Source: Streptomyces kronopolitis (GTDB lineage: Bacteria > Actinomycetota > Actinomycetes > Streptomycetales > Streptomycetaceae). Taken from it: DNA of 64,000 nt. Under the pieces are notes generated by a model. That model saw nothing but the letters and a program-made list of their open reading frames with translations, was not told the origin of the DNA and did no database searches. Both the position numbers and the translations under genes were made by a program. How positions within the stretch are numbered: the first letter of the stretch is position 1; each line of letters starts with the position of its first letter. Below are positions 18,680-27,195 of the stretch, in pieces. The DNA is taken from contig NZ_BMND01000003.1 in assembly GCF_014646275.1 (NCBI RefSeq), positions 186,001 through 250,000 on the forward strand, read 5' to 3'.

Positions 18680-19846
18680 TTGAAAGTCCTGATGACGTCG
18701 ATATCGGCCCCCGGGCATGTCACCCCCATGGTGCCGCTCGCCTGGGCGCTCCGTGGCGCCGGGCACGAGGTCGTGGTCGGTGGCCAGCCCAATCTGATGC
18801 CGGCCGTGCGCGGAGCGGGACTGTGCGGGCGGCCGATCGGGGAAGCCTTTGAACAACTGCTCCATCTGCGGAACATGCTGCCGGACGGCGCCACCCCGAT
18901 CGAAGCGTGGGGACGTGTGGTCGACCCGTTGTACGCGAGTGCGGCGAGGACCTGGGCCCACCAGGCTCACCGCACGGTGGACGAGTACCTGGACTTCTGC
19001 CGGTCCTGGGCTCCCGACCTGATCATTTCCGAGCCGTTCGAGTTCTGCGCACGCCTGCTGGGCGGAGTCCTGGAAGTCCCGTGGGTTCGCCACGGGATCG
19101 GCCTGACAGGGCGGGCCGCGCGGTTCGAGCAGACTGCGGCCGAGGCTCTGATTCCGGTCGTCGGGCGGCTGGGGCTGAAGGAGGGCGCGCCGGAACCCGT
19201 GCTGACCCTCGACAACTGTCCGCCCTCGTTCGGGCAGACAGGTGCCGCGACGCACCGGCCCATGCGGTACGTCGCTTACAACGGAACGGGTGCCGTGCCG
19301 GATTGGGCGCTGAAACGCACCGGCGTGCGGCGCGTCTGCATCTCGCTGGGCACGCAGACGCTCGTGCTCAACGGCGTTCCGCTGCTGCGCCGGATCATCG
19401 AGGCGGTCTCCGGGACCGACGGCGTGGATGTGGTCGTGGCGCTTGCCGCCACGGACCAAGAGTCGCTGGGCACGGTTCCGGAGGGAGTGCGGGTCGTCGA
19501 GTCCCTGCCGCTGAACGTGTTCCTCGACCGGTGCGACGTGGTGATCCACCACGGTGGGGCCGGCAGCTCCCTGACGGCGACCGCGTTCGGCCTGCCCCAG
19601 CTGGTCGTTCCACAGTTCCTCGACCAGTTCGAGTACGGTGACCAACTGGCCGCCGTGGGCGCGGGGATCACCATGGACAGCGCGGAGAAGCAGAACGGCG
19701 TCCATGAGATCCGGAAGGCCGTGCTCGAACTCCTCAACAACCCAGTCCACGCGCGAAGTGCGCGGGGGCTGCGTGGCGAGATGCAGGCGATGCCGTCGCC
19801 CGGTGACACCGTCGCCGTGCTGGAGCGACTGGCCGCCAGTGTCTGA
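18680..19846 (+). CDS. Glycosyltransferase, antibiotic type (GT1/EryCIII-like)
   Basis: A 388-residue GT-B protein starting with TTG, supported by GGAGG at 18671-18675. The acceptor domain begins SISAPGHVTPMVPLAWAL, and the donor domain has HHGGAGSSLTATAFGLPQL, typical of actinomycete deoxysugar transferases. It is the better candidate for attaching the dTDP-2,6-dideoxysugar made by the 4,908-9,550 genes. With two glycosyltransferases but one evident sugar pathway, either a disaccharide, two attachment points or a resistance role for one enzyme is possible. Confidence 0.92.
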   Translation: MKVLMTSISAPGHVTPMVPLAWALRGAGHEVVVGGQPNLMPAVRGAGLCGRPIGEAFEQLLHLRNMLPDGATPIEAWGRVVDPLYASAARTWAHQAHRTVDEYLDFCRSWAPDLIISEPFEFCARLLGGVLEVPWVRHGIGLTGRAARFEQTAAEALIPVVGRLGLKEGAPEPVLTLDNCPPSFGQTGAATHRPMRYVAYNGTGAVPDWALKRTGVRRVCISLGTQTLVLNGVPLLRRIIEAVSGTDGVDVVVALAATDQESLGTVPEGVRVVESLPLNVFLDRCDVVIHHGGAGSSLTATAFGLPQLVVPQFLDQFEYGDQLAAVGAGITMDSAEKQNGVHEIRKAVLELLNNPVHARSARGLRGEMQAMPSPGDTVAVLERLAASV

Positions 19847-19867
19847 TGGTCGGGCGTCGCCGCGTGC

Positions 19868-19906
19868 CGACGGGACGAGAGGCTGTGCGAGCCCCTCGTC
19901 CCGACG
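19868..19906. terminator. Hairpin terminator between convergent genes
   Basis: Arms 19868-19884 and 19890-19906 pair over 17 bp with two mismatches around a 5-base loop. It lies between the glycosyltransferase stop and the SCP2-like stop and can serve both directions. Confidence 0.6.
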
Positions 19907-19911
19907 CGGTC

Positions 19912-20340
19912 TCAGGCGAGCTTGAACCAGTCCTTGAAACCGATCGCCGCGCCCAGGTCCCCCTCGGTGATGAGGCGCTTCTCGGCGCTGAGGTGGAAGC
20001 CGGTGGCCTCGCCGACGGACAGCAGCAGCAGATCCCCGAGCCCGACGGTCGTCACGGCCGTGGCGGACACGGCCGCCCCCCTGCGGGCCTGGCACTTGCC
20101 GTCGCCCACGGCGACGGTGTACTCCTGCGTACCCTCGGTCGTCGTGACGTTGAACTGGAACTCGCCCTGGACGCCGGACGCGTTCTCCGGGACGAAGGCC
20201 ACCTGGTACAGGGCGAAGAGCGTGTCCAGGGCCTCCGCGGGGCCTCCGCAGAGCGCCACCGCCTTCGCCTCCGCTTCCTCGGCCGTGCCGCCTCCGATCA
20301 GCCCACGGAGTTCGGCGATGTTCTTCACGCGTGCTTCCAT
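19912..20340 (-). CDS. SCP2 sterol-binding-domain-like protein
   Basis: A 142-residue protein whose C-terminal two thirds (EFQFNVTTTEGTQEYTV, then ATGFHLSAEKRLITEGDL) read like an SCP2 lipid-binding domain, here with little else attached. Two ATGs are adjacent (20343 and 20340); the GGAG site fits the second better. Proteins like this bind hydrophobic ligands; carrying or protecting a polyketide intermediate is a guess from location. It is transcribed alone, divergently from the epimerase/KAS III operon. Confidence 0.7.
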   Translation of the reverse strand: MEARVKNIAELRGLIGGGTAEEAEAKAVALCGGPAEALDTLFALYQVAFVPENASGVQGEFQFNVTTTEGTQEYTVAVGDGKCQARRGAAVSATAVTTVGLGDLLLLSVGEATGFHLSAEKRLITEGDLGAAIGFKDWFKLA

Positions 20341-20558
20341 CATTGCTCCGATCTCACAACGCCCGGGACGTACCCCGGTTCGAGCTGCACCTTCGCACCT
20401 CCCGCTGGACGTCCTATAGACGCTGTGATCACGCACGGAGCGGGCGGGGTTGCCGGGGGCGCCGGCGGCGGTGACAGCTGCGGTCCAGCGACCTGCCAGA
20501 GCGCTGCACCAGGCTCGAGGGCGCAGGGCTGGCAGTCTCGAGAAAGGACCGGAACGGC

Positions 20559-21332
20559 ATGGAGATCGTCGGAGACGGCTTCATCGCACACCACCTGCGC
20601 CCGTTGGCCCACCGGCATCCCGGCACCGTGGTCTTCGCTGCCGGCGTGTCGAGTGCCGGGTCCGTGGCCGAGGAGCAGTTCGCCCGTGAGGCGGACCTGC
20701 TCTACGCGGTGATCCGGCGCTGCACGGCCGACGGGCGGCGATTGGTGTATCTCTCGACCTGTTCGGCGGGGATGTACGGCGCGCAGGACAGCAGGGGCCG
20801 GGAGGACGAACCGGTCTTCCCCAGCTCGGCGTACGGGCGTCACAAACTGGCCCTGGAAGCGGTTCTAGCGGCCTCCCGGGCCGACCATCTCGTCTTCCGG
20901 GTGACCCACCTGGCCGGTCCAGGGCAACGGGCACACCAGTTGCTCCCGGGGCTGACCGAACAGATCCGCAGCGGCGCCCTTCAGGTGTACCGCGGCGCCT
21001 ACCGAGATCTGCTCGACATCGACGACGCTGTGTCGATCTTCGACGCGCTGATGACGGTCGCCGAGCCGCCGCAGGTGGTCAACGTGGCCTCCGGTACCTC
21101 GGTCTCGGTCCAGGACATCGTCGCGCACATCGAACGGTCTCTGGGCACCGTGGCGCGAAAGACCTACCGCCAGGTCGTCGGCGCCTACACCGTCTCGGTC
21201 GATCGGCTCACACAAGTGGTGCCGGAGGTGGCCGAGCGGGTCCGTCGGCCGGACTACTACCGCACGGTCATCGACCGCTATCTGAGCGCGACGCTTCCGG
21301 CGGCTCCGGCTGCCACGGAAGGGAACCGATGA
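20559..21332 (+). CDS. NAD-dependent epimerase/dehydratase family protein, candidate 4-ketoreductase
   Basis: A 257-residue extended SDR: a shortened Rossmann start (MEIVGDGFIAHHL), the STCSAGMYG serine/threonine region, and YGRHK as the catalytic Tyr/Lys. The deoxysugar block lacks an evident NDP-4-keto-sugar reductase, so this could complete the sugar. Equally, its ATGA overlap with a KAS III gene suggests reduction of a starter acyl group. The nucleotide-binding glycine motif is atypical (GDGFIA). AGAAAGGA precedes the ATG. Confidence 0.72.
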   Translation: MEIVGDGFIAHHLRPLAHRHPGTVVFAAGVSSAGSVAEEQFAREADLLYAVIRRCTADGRRLVYLSTCSAGMYGAQDSRGREDEPVFPSSAYGRHKLALEAVLAASRADHLVFRVTHLAGPGQRAHQLLPGLTEQIRSGALQVYRGAYRDLLDIDDAVSIFDALMTVAEPPQVVNVASGTSVSVQDIVAHIERSLGTVARKTYRQVVGAYTVSVDRLTQVVPEVAERVRRPDYYRTVIDRYLSATLPAAPAATEGNR

Positions 21333-22333
21333 GGACCGCACGCCTGCTCACGACCGAGCGCCGGCACAGCCGTATCCTCGGCCTGGGCATCTACCGGCCC
21401 CGCAGGGTGGTGACCAATGCGGAGATCTGCGAGCGCATCGACTCCACCGAGGAGTGGATCGAGACGCGCTCCGGCATCGTCACCCGGCACTTCGCGTCGC
21501 CCGACGAGACTCTGCCGGTGATGGCCGCGGCGGCCGGATCCAAGGCCCTGGCACACGCGGGCCTGGAACCGGGACAGATCGACTGCGTGATCGTGGCGAG
21601 CATGTCGAACCTGGTCCAGACCCCGGCACTCGCGGTGGTCGTGGCCCATGTGCTGGGCGCACGACACGCGGCCGCCTTCGACCTCGCTTCGGCCTGCGCC
21701 GGCTTCTGCCAGGCACTGGCGGTCGCCGGTGACCTGGTGTCGTCGGGGGGAGCCGGACACGTCCTGGTGATCGGCGCGGAACGAATGACCGACATCGTCG
21801 AGCCGACCGACCGTGGCATCGCGTTCCTCTTCGCGGACGGAGCCGGCGCGGTGGTGGTCGGCCCGTCCGCCGAGCCAGGGATCGGACCGGCGGTACGCGG
21901 GGCCGACGGCACCTACGCGAAGGCTCTGCGGATGGACAGCGACTGGGGCTCGGTCAGGGACGACCCGAGCCTGCCGCGGCCGTACATGAGGATGGACGGT
22001 CGCAGTGTCTTTCGCTGGGCGGTGGGCCAGATAGTGCCCGCGGCGCGGCGCGCCATGGCGGCCGCGGGGGTCCGCCCCGAGGAGCTGGCCGCCTTCGTTC
22101 CGCACCAGGCGAACCTGCGGATGACCGAGGTCATGGTCGACCGCCTCGGCCTGCCGGACTCGGTGCAGGTGGCGACGGACGTGACGGTCAGAGGCAACAC
22201 GTCGGCGGCCTCGATCCCGCTCGCGATGGAACGGCTGCTGAGCGAGGGCACGGTGCACAGCGGAGAGCCAGCGCTGCTCATCGGGTTCGGTGCGGGCCTG
22301 AACTACGCGGGACAGGTCGTCCTGATGCCGTGA
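21329..22333 (+). CDS. Beta-ketoacyl-ACP synthase III (KAS III) for priming
   Basis: A 334-residue KAS III with the complete triad: Cys123 (LASACAGF), His259 (VPHQANLR) and Asn290 (RGNTSAAS). The intact Cys-His-Asn set points to a condensing enzyme, not the Asp-containing acyltransferase variants. Together with the ACP that follows it could build a non-acetate starter unit, as KAS III proteins do in the benastatin, R1128 and fredericamycin systems. It overlaps the upstream reductase by 4 bases. Confidence 0.92.
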   Translation: MRTARLLTTERRHSRILGLGIYRPRRVVTNAEICERIDSTEEWIETRSGIVTRHFASPDETLPVMAAAAGSKALAHAGLEPGQIDCVIVASMSNLVQTPALAVVVAHVLGARHAAAFDLASACAGFCQALAVAGDLVSSGGAGHVLVIGAERMTDIVEPTDRGIAFLFADGAGAVVVGPSAEPGIGPAVRGADGTYAKALRMDSDWGSVRDDPSLPRPYMRMDGRSVFRWAVGQIVPAARRAMAAAGVRPEELAAFVPHQANLRMTEVMVDRLGLPDSVQVATDVTVRGNTSAASIPLAMERLLSEGTVHSGEPALLIGFGAGLNYAGQVVLMP

Positions 22334-22401
22334 CAGCGGCAACTGCCATACATCGCACCGGATATGGATGGCAAACACCAGTACGAGAACGAGGAGAGGT
22401 A

Positions 22402-22662
22402 ATGCGGGTATTCACTGTGGCGGACTTCCAGAAGAACGTCGACGCCTGCGTGGGCGTCGATGACGCGGTCGTCTTCGACGACGAGACCAACCTGGAGACC
22501 GCGTTCATCGACCTCGGGCTGGACTCGCTGGCCGTCTACGAGGTGTTCACGCGTCTGGAGGAGGACCTGGGATTCCCCATCCCGGACGAGGACATCGACA
22601 ACCTCAAGACCCTCAGTGCGGTCCTGAAGTATGTGGAGGGCCGCCTCGCCGAGGCCCGGTAG
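22402..22662 (+). CDS. Second acyl carrier protein
   Basis: An 86-residue ACP with attachment Ser42 in LGLDSLAVYE. GAGGAGAGG at 22391-22399 fixes the ATG. It differs markedly from the minimal-PKS ACP and follows a KAS III, so it probably carries the starter unit. No acyltransferase, phosphopantetheinyl transferase or ligase lies beside it. Confidence 0.93.
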   Translation: MRVFTVADFQKNVDACVGVDDAVVFDDETNLETAFIDLGLDSLAVYEVFTRLEEDLGFPIPDEDIDNLKTLSAVLKYVEGRLAEAR

Positions 22663-22681
22663 GCGGGCTGAAGGACCGACT

Positions 22682-22715
22682 CGCCGGGCACAGGATTCCG
22701 ATCCTGGGCCCGGCG
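22682..22715. terminator. Hairpin terminator after ACP gene
   Basis: Outer arms 22682-22689 and 22708-22715 pair perfectly (8 bp), and inner arms CAGGAT/ATCCTG add 6 bp around a 4-base loop. It lies 20 bases past the ACP stop. Confidence 0.7.
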
Positions 22716-22797
22716 AATTCGTGGTCGGCGTCGGATTCTCGGTGGACATCGCCTCTCTGGTGACCGTCGAGTCCATCGCGACCATTCGCGCATGGCG

Positions 22798-22843
22798 AGA
22801 CCGGTGGGCGGCGGGACCGTCCAGTCCCGCCGCCCACCGGTCT
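22798..22843. terminator. Long perfect hairpin, second terminator
   Basis: A perfect 20-bp inverted repeat (22798-22817 and 22824-22843, 6-base loop) lies just before the convergent stop of the beta-hydroxyacid dehydrogenase. With the hairpin at 22682 it isolates the two converging operons. Confidence 0.75.
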
Positions 22844-22874
22844 CGTCGACCGGGCACGAATCCCGGCCGTTGGG

Positions 22875-23732
22875 TCAGGCTGACGCCTCACCGATGACCG
22901 CGGCGTCGAAGTCGCCCTTCCCGGCGGCGACCGCCCGCTCGAAGTAGGCCGACGCGGTCTCGGTCACGGTCAGCTCCAGGCCCAGGTCCCGGGCCTCCTC
23001 GACCACCAGACGCAGATCCTTGAGCATCAGACTGGTCCGGAAGGCCGCCGGCTGGAACTCGCCACTGCGCATCAGGTCGGCGCGGAATGACATGACCTTG
23101 GAACTGAACCCGCTCACCCCGATCGCGGCCAGCAGCAGGTCACGATCCAGGCCGGCCCGCTCGCCGTACCGCACGGCATCGGCCAGCGAGGCGACCTGAG
23201 CCCCCAGCAGGAGGTTGAAGGCCAGCTTCATGGCGGGCGCCTGGCCGACCGGCCCCAGCGGGATAACGCTGCTGCCCAGAGCCGTGAGCATGGGCTTGGC
23301 CGCCTCGACGTCCTCCGGGGCGCCGGAGGCGAGCACGCGCATCGAGCCCTCGCGTGCCTGCGACGGGTTGCCGATGACGCAGGCATCGATCCAGCGTGCG
23401 CCCGTCTTCTCCACTCGCGCACTCGCGTCGCGGGCGTACTTCGGCGAAACGGTGGAGGTGTTGACCACCAGAACATCCGCGCGCAACTCGATGTGGTGGA
23501 AGAGGATCTCCTCAACCGCGCCCTCGTCGGCAACGCTGAGCACGAGGACTTCGGCGGCGGCCGCGGCCTGGGCCGCCGAGTCGGCCAACTCGGCGCCGGC
23601 CTCCGCGACGGGCAGCGCTCGCTCCTTGGTCCGGTTGTACACGGTGACCCGGAACCCGGAGTCGAGCAAGCGGAGCGCCATTCCGCTGCCCATGCTGCCG
23701 AGCCCGATGAAGGCGATGTGTCGGCCGGTCAT
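22875..23732 (-). CDS. Beta-hydroxyacid dehydrogenase (3-hydroxyisobutyrate dehydrogenase family)
   Basis: A 285-residue NAD(P)-dependent enzyme with N-terminal IGLGSMGSGMA (Rossmann, residues 9-19) and the family's Lys in MKLAFNLLLG. Members oxidise beta-hydroxyacids or act as imine or glyoxylate reductases. It is the last gene of a leftward trio with an SDR and a SchA/CurD protein. Its substrate is unknown; it may act on a starter-unit precursor or reduce an intermediate. Confidence 0.88.
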   Translation of the reverse strand: MTGRHIAFIGLGSMGSGMALRLLDSGFRVTVYNRTKERALPVAEAGAELADSAAQAAAAAEVLVLSVADEGAVEEILFHHIELRADVLVVNTSTVSPKYARDASARVEKTGARWIDACVIGNPSQAREGSMRVLASGAPEDVEAAKPMLTALGSSVIPLGPVGQAPAMKLAFNLLLGAQVASLADAVRYGERAGLDRDLLLAAIGVSGFSSKVMSFRADLMRSGEFQPAAFRTSLMLKDLRLVVEEARDLGLELTVTETASAYFERAVAAGKGDFDAAVIGEASA

Positions 23733-23807
23733 CTACGACCCTTCCGGTGACGGGTCCGCGGCGATCCCGCCGCGGACAGGACAGTTCGAACGTGCGAGGA
23801 GACGAAC

Positions 23808-24206
23808 TCAGAGCTTGTCGAGGATCTCCGGCGGCAGGCTGTCCACCGAGAGCTGGGACAGGACTCGCATCGAGCTGTTCCGGAAGTAGGTGAGGAACCC
23901 CTCCACGGTGGTGGTGTCGCGCGGCTCGGCCAGGTATGGGGCGAGTTTGCGCTCGGCCTCCTGGACGCCGTCTTGGCCGGCCATGTGGCGACCCACGTCC
24001 TCCAGCGTTCCCTCGAACGTGATGAACCGCACCATCCGGTCGTCTTTGATGAACAGCGAGGTGGCCGTGATGCGGCCGATCTCGTTGCCGTTCTCGTCCC
24101 GGATGATCGGGGAGCCCGCCCGCTTGAAATTGGAGGCGGAGAAGATCTCGGCGATCTCCTCCTCGAATCCGGTCTTGATCTTGTAGGTGATGGCAGCGGT
24201 GGCCAT
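23808..24206 (-). CDS. SchA/CurD-like polyketide-cluster protein
   Basis: A 132-residue protein with the features of the SchA/CurD family (TAAITYKIKTGFEEEIAEIF at the start, then a GTLEDVGRHM and EAERKLAPYL core). It is known from spore-pigment (whiE, sch, cur) and related aromatic PKS clusters. The fold is probably ABM-like and the function is not established. A strong GGAGGGACC site precedes the ATG. It strengthens the comparison with spore-pigment and pentangular clusters. Confidence 0.88.
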   Translation of the reverse strand: MATAAITYKIKTGFEEEIAEIFSASNFKRAGSPIIRDENGNEIGRITATSLFIKDDRMVRFITFEGTLEDVGRHMAGQDGVQEAERKLAPYLAEPRDTTTVEGFLTYFRNSSMRVLSQLSVDSLPPEILDKL

Positions 24207-24259
24207 GGGAGGTCCCTCCGGGTCGGTGGAATGGGGCGGATTGACGGCTGAACGGGGGG

Positions 24260-24997
24260 TTACAGCCCGCCGTCGATGTTCAGCGTGATGCCGGTGACGT
24301 AACGGGCGGCGTCACTGGCGAGGAAGAGCACGGCGTGAGCGACCTCATCGGCCGTCACCAGGCGTCCGAGGGCGGACATTCGGGACATTCGGGTCCGGAC
24401 CGCGGCCGGGAAGCCGGAATCCAGGCCCATGTCGACGATGCCCGGGGCGACGGAGTTGACCCGTACGCCCTTCGGGCCGAGTTCCTTACTCAGAGCCCGG
24501 GTCAGTCCGGTGATCCCGGACTTGGCGGCGCCGTAGTGGGCACGCCCCGGCACGCCTCGCCCCGCGGCGGAGGAACCGATCGAGATCACCGACGCGTCTT
24601 GGGCGAGCAGGCCGAGAGCGCCTCGGGTCACCCGGTACGCGGAGGTCAGGTTGGTCTCTAGGACACGCTGCCACTCCTCCTCGGTCAGTTCGGCTAAGGG
24701 GGATGCGGCGTCGATGCCGACGTTGTTGACGAGCACGCCGATGTCGCGGCCCGCGTCGCGGCAGGCCTCCACCAGGCGGCCCACGTCCGCCGGATCGGTC
24801 AGGTTGGCCCGGACCATCCGGTGGTTGCCACCGATCTTTTCAAGTGCCCTCAGAACAGGTTTGGCTGACGTGTTGTCACTGTGGTGGCAACCGATGACGT
24901 CGGCGCCGGCGTTCGCCAGGGCCTGCGCCGTCGCGAAGCCGATCCCGCGCGTCGCGCCCGTGACAAGTGCCAGCTTGCCGTCCAACCGCAGATCCAC
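24260..24997 (-). CDS. Second SDR ketoreductase
   Basis: A 245-residue SDR with TGATRGIG at 13-20, Ser142, Tyr155 and Lys159, the same positions as in the SDR at 3246-3995, so the two are recognisable paralogues. The NNAG motif reads NNVG here. It starts with GTG after a GGAGG site. Codon 101 is TTA (24695-24697), so translation should require bldA. It heads the leftward trio and is the last recognisable biosynthetic gene on this side. Confidence 0.9.
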   Translation of the reverse strand: MDLRLDGKLALVTGATRGIGFATAQALANAGADVIGCHHSDNTSAKPVLRALEKIGGNHRMVRANLTDPADVGRLVEACRDAGRDIGVLVNNVGIDAASPLAELTEEEWQRVLETNLTSAYRVTRGALGLLAQDASVISIGSSAAGRGVPGRAHYGAAKSGITGLTRALSKELGPKGVRVNSVAPGIVDMGLDSGFPAAVRTRMSRMSALGRLVTADEVAHAVLFLASDAARYVTGITLNIDGGL

Positions 24998-25411
24998 TGC
25001 GCCTCCAAAACGGTGAACAGTTCGCTTCTACGGAGACTTTCGCGGGAAAGGCTGGAGGCTTGCTGGACCGCCCGTGTCACGCCGCCGGAGTGCCGTTGGA
25101 GTGCCGCCGGGATCGCCACCGAAGCGTCTGCGGAGTGCCGCCGGAGATCCGCGTGCTCTCGTGCTCGCCGACTTGCTGCCCTTCGCCGGGCCCTGACTGA
25201 AGCCGTTCTCCAAGGGCGGGAACACTCTGAGCACCGCCCTCGGACACGCCCACCGGTGCGCTCTCCGGGACGGCGGCACGTCCGGCCGAGCCGGCAGGTT
25301 TCACAGTGCGTGTGCTCGCCGGGTGCGCGCGCAGTGAAGGCGGGGAGGCCGATGGCGTACACGGCCATCCAGCTCTGGAAGCCCGTCGACCGGGCCGGCT
25401 CTCCCTGCCCG

Positions 25412-25678
25412 TGACGCTCGTTTGACGCTCCGGGGGCCTGACTGGCTACCTGAAGAGCCGCAAAATACTGCCTGACCTGGTGTTTCTTACCTTCCTGCCG
25501 CATGCGGCATGTTTCCGGTGACGCATCATGTGGAGTGCGTGGTCATTCTGGAGAAGGCGGCCAAGGGCGCCTGACCTGTGGTTTTGTCCGTGCGTGTGAG
25601 GCGCGGTGTGGGGGTTGCGGGCGGTGTCTTGACGCTGAGGTGACGGTCTCCGTGGCATTCTGACGCTCATTTGACGCT
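25412..25678 (+). repeat. Regularly spaced TGACGCT heptamer repeats
   Basis: TGACGCT occurs at 25412, 25423, 25630, 25661 and 25672, with TGACGGT at 25641. Start-to-start spacings are 11 within each pair and 20 between the two right-hand pairs. All copies are in the same orientation, and the two groups flank a gene-end remnant at 25506-25574. Such helical-phase spacing fits either SARP-type operators or arm sites of an integrase. Confidence 0.6.
25506..25574 (+). pseudogene. 3'-end remnant of an RNA (uracil-5-)methyltransferase-type gene
   Basis: The frame ends with MFPVTHHVECVVILEKAAKG-Ala-stop, which matches the C-terminus of TrmA/RlmD-type class I RNA methyltransferases (FPMTHHVECV...). 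Only about 22 codons are recognisable; an in-frame stop lies at 25473. Duplicated gene 3' ends are typical scars of site-specific integration. The identification rests on a short segment. Confidence 0.5.
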
Positions 25679-26397
25679 TGTCCTGATGGGTAGTCAGGTG
25701 CTTTACGCCACTGGTCAGATGGCCTGCTGGCCAGTGAGGCGTGGGCGGTTGTGGGGTTCCGACGGACGCCGCAGCAAGGGGCGCTCGGTTCGGGAATCGC
25801 GGACGTAGCGCACCACGGCGGCGCCGGGGTCGCGCGTGCAAGGCCTCGCCGGGCCGACCTGCACCAGGACGGGTCGTTGCCTGCCCGCCGACTCCTGGGC
25901 GTCCCCGATCCGCAGCAGCGTGCCGACCTGTCCGCCAACGCGTCGGGCGCCCGCGGCCGAAGGTGGCATCCCCCGTCTGCGGAGCCCCCTTATGTCCGTG
26001 GGCACCGAACTCAACCAGCCGCGAGTCGGAGCCGGTTGGTGCGGCAGCAGGAAGCGTCGCCGTGCGCCGGGGGGGCGGAGCGAAGAGGGGCTGACCGCTC
26101 CCTCCGGGGCAGGAGTGCCTGGTACGCGCGGGCGGTGCCGTCGCGTAGGTGTGGGGCATGGCGAGCAGGTGGACAGGGACATCGATGCGGCCGCGTACGG
26201 CACCGAATTCCTTCGTGCCGTACGCCACCCGGGCCGAGCGCGGAACTCGTGCGGGCAAGGGCCTGTCGTGCTGTACTGGCGAGGTGGAGCGGAAGCACGC
26301 ACTGGCATCGGTCGCCCACCGGAGGCAACCCGGCGGCGCGGCTTCGGACAGTGCGAGTGACTGGCGGGCCGAGCAGGTGCGCACCCGGGTCCGGCTC

Positions 26398-27195
26398 ATG
26401 ATCGAGATCACGGCACGGGTAGGGGCGTACCGGAAAGGGCTGGTCGCGGCCGTTCGCCGGCTCAGCCCGGAGGAAGCGGCGATCCTCTCGGATCTGGAGC
26501 GCCACGGACTGCAGGTGCCCCAGTTGCACGACGTGCTGTGCGGCGGCCATGTGCTGGTTGACGAACCGCGGCTGTACGAGGACTGGCGGTTCGCCAAGGT
26601 GAGTCACGAGCGCCTTTCCAGCCACCACCGTGACATCGACAAGGCCCGCTATCCCGACATCGGGATGCGCGGGGACGTGGTGCGGGAGAAGCTGCACGGG
26701 CGCACCGCCCAGGGCACCTGGGTGCAGTTGGAGAAGACACCGGCTGCTTTCGGCGGGCGGAAGCTGCCCAGTGTGAGCGACCTCCGCCACCTCATGGACT
26801 ACGTGGTCTACCGGATCACGCGCAGCAATGTCGGGCCCTGGGGGCTGTCCCGAATGACCGAACGGCGACCGCTGTACCTGTCGCCGTTCCTTGCCGTGCC
26901 GACGTCCCTGACACCTCCGGTCGCGCGGGTGCTGACCCAGGCCCTGCGCCGGATCGAGGAGGCCGACGACGCCACCGCCGTCTCTGCGGACCTGGCGGCT
27001 CGGTTCCCGCCCCCGGACCGGGAGGACCTCGCCGGCGAGCTGGGGCAGTCGTTGTCCGGCAGGGCGGGCCGTGGGCTGTTCGGCAATTCCGAGGTGTGGG
27101 TGACCGAGACCCTCTCACGCAGCGCCGCCGCGGTGCTCCGTGAGAGCCGCGTGCCGACTGCGGTGGAACCGTGGCAGACGGGAGGACCGTCATGA
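26398..27195 (+). CDS. Protein of unknown function, first gene of four-gene operon
   Basis: I do not recognise this protein. The proposed start gives 265 residues; the frame stays open back to 26149, but that part looks non-coding and no clear ribosome site fixes the start. The conserved-looking core is GTWVQLEKTPAAFGGRK followed by DYVVYRITRSNVGPWG and a Ser/Arg-rich C-terminus. There is no signal peptide or membrane segment. The stop overlaps the next gene (ATGA), so these are co-translated. Confidence 0.55.
   Translation: MIEITARVGAYRKGLVAAVRRLSPEEAAILSDLERHGLQVPQLHDVLCGGHVLVDEPRLYEDWRFAKVSHERLSSHHRDIDKARYPDIGMRGDVVREKLHGRTAQGTWVQLEKTPAAFGGRKLPSVSDLRHLMDYVVYRITRSNVGPWGLSRMTERRPLYLSPFLAVPTSLTPPVARVLTQALRRIEEADDATAVSADLAARFPPPDREDLAGELGQSLSGRAGRGLFGNSEVWVTETLSRSAAAVLRESRVPTAVEPWQTGGPS

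Larger units (their letters stand above)
24998..26397. other. 1.4-kb gene-poor junction right of the PKS cluster
   Basis: No convincing intact gene was found on either strand; long open frames here lack ribosome sites and recognisable domains. The stretch holds short GTGCCGCCGGAG-like direct repeats at about 25075-25155, the heptamer repeats and RNA-methyltransferase remnant listed separately, and an upstream in-frame extension (from 26149) of the next gene that does not look coding. It marks the boundary between the polyketide cluster and the accessory region. Confidence 0.6.

Noticed and set aside
25715..26360. Overlapping open frames on both strands between the cluster and the unknown operon
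   Set aside because: Low-complexity translations without motifs or ribosome sites; treated as non-coding.
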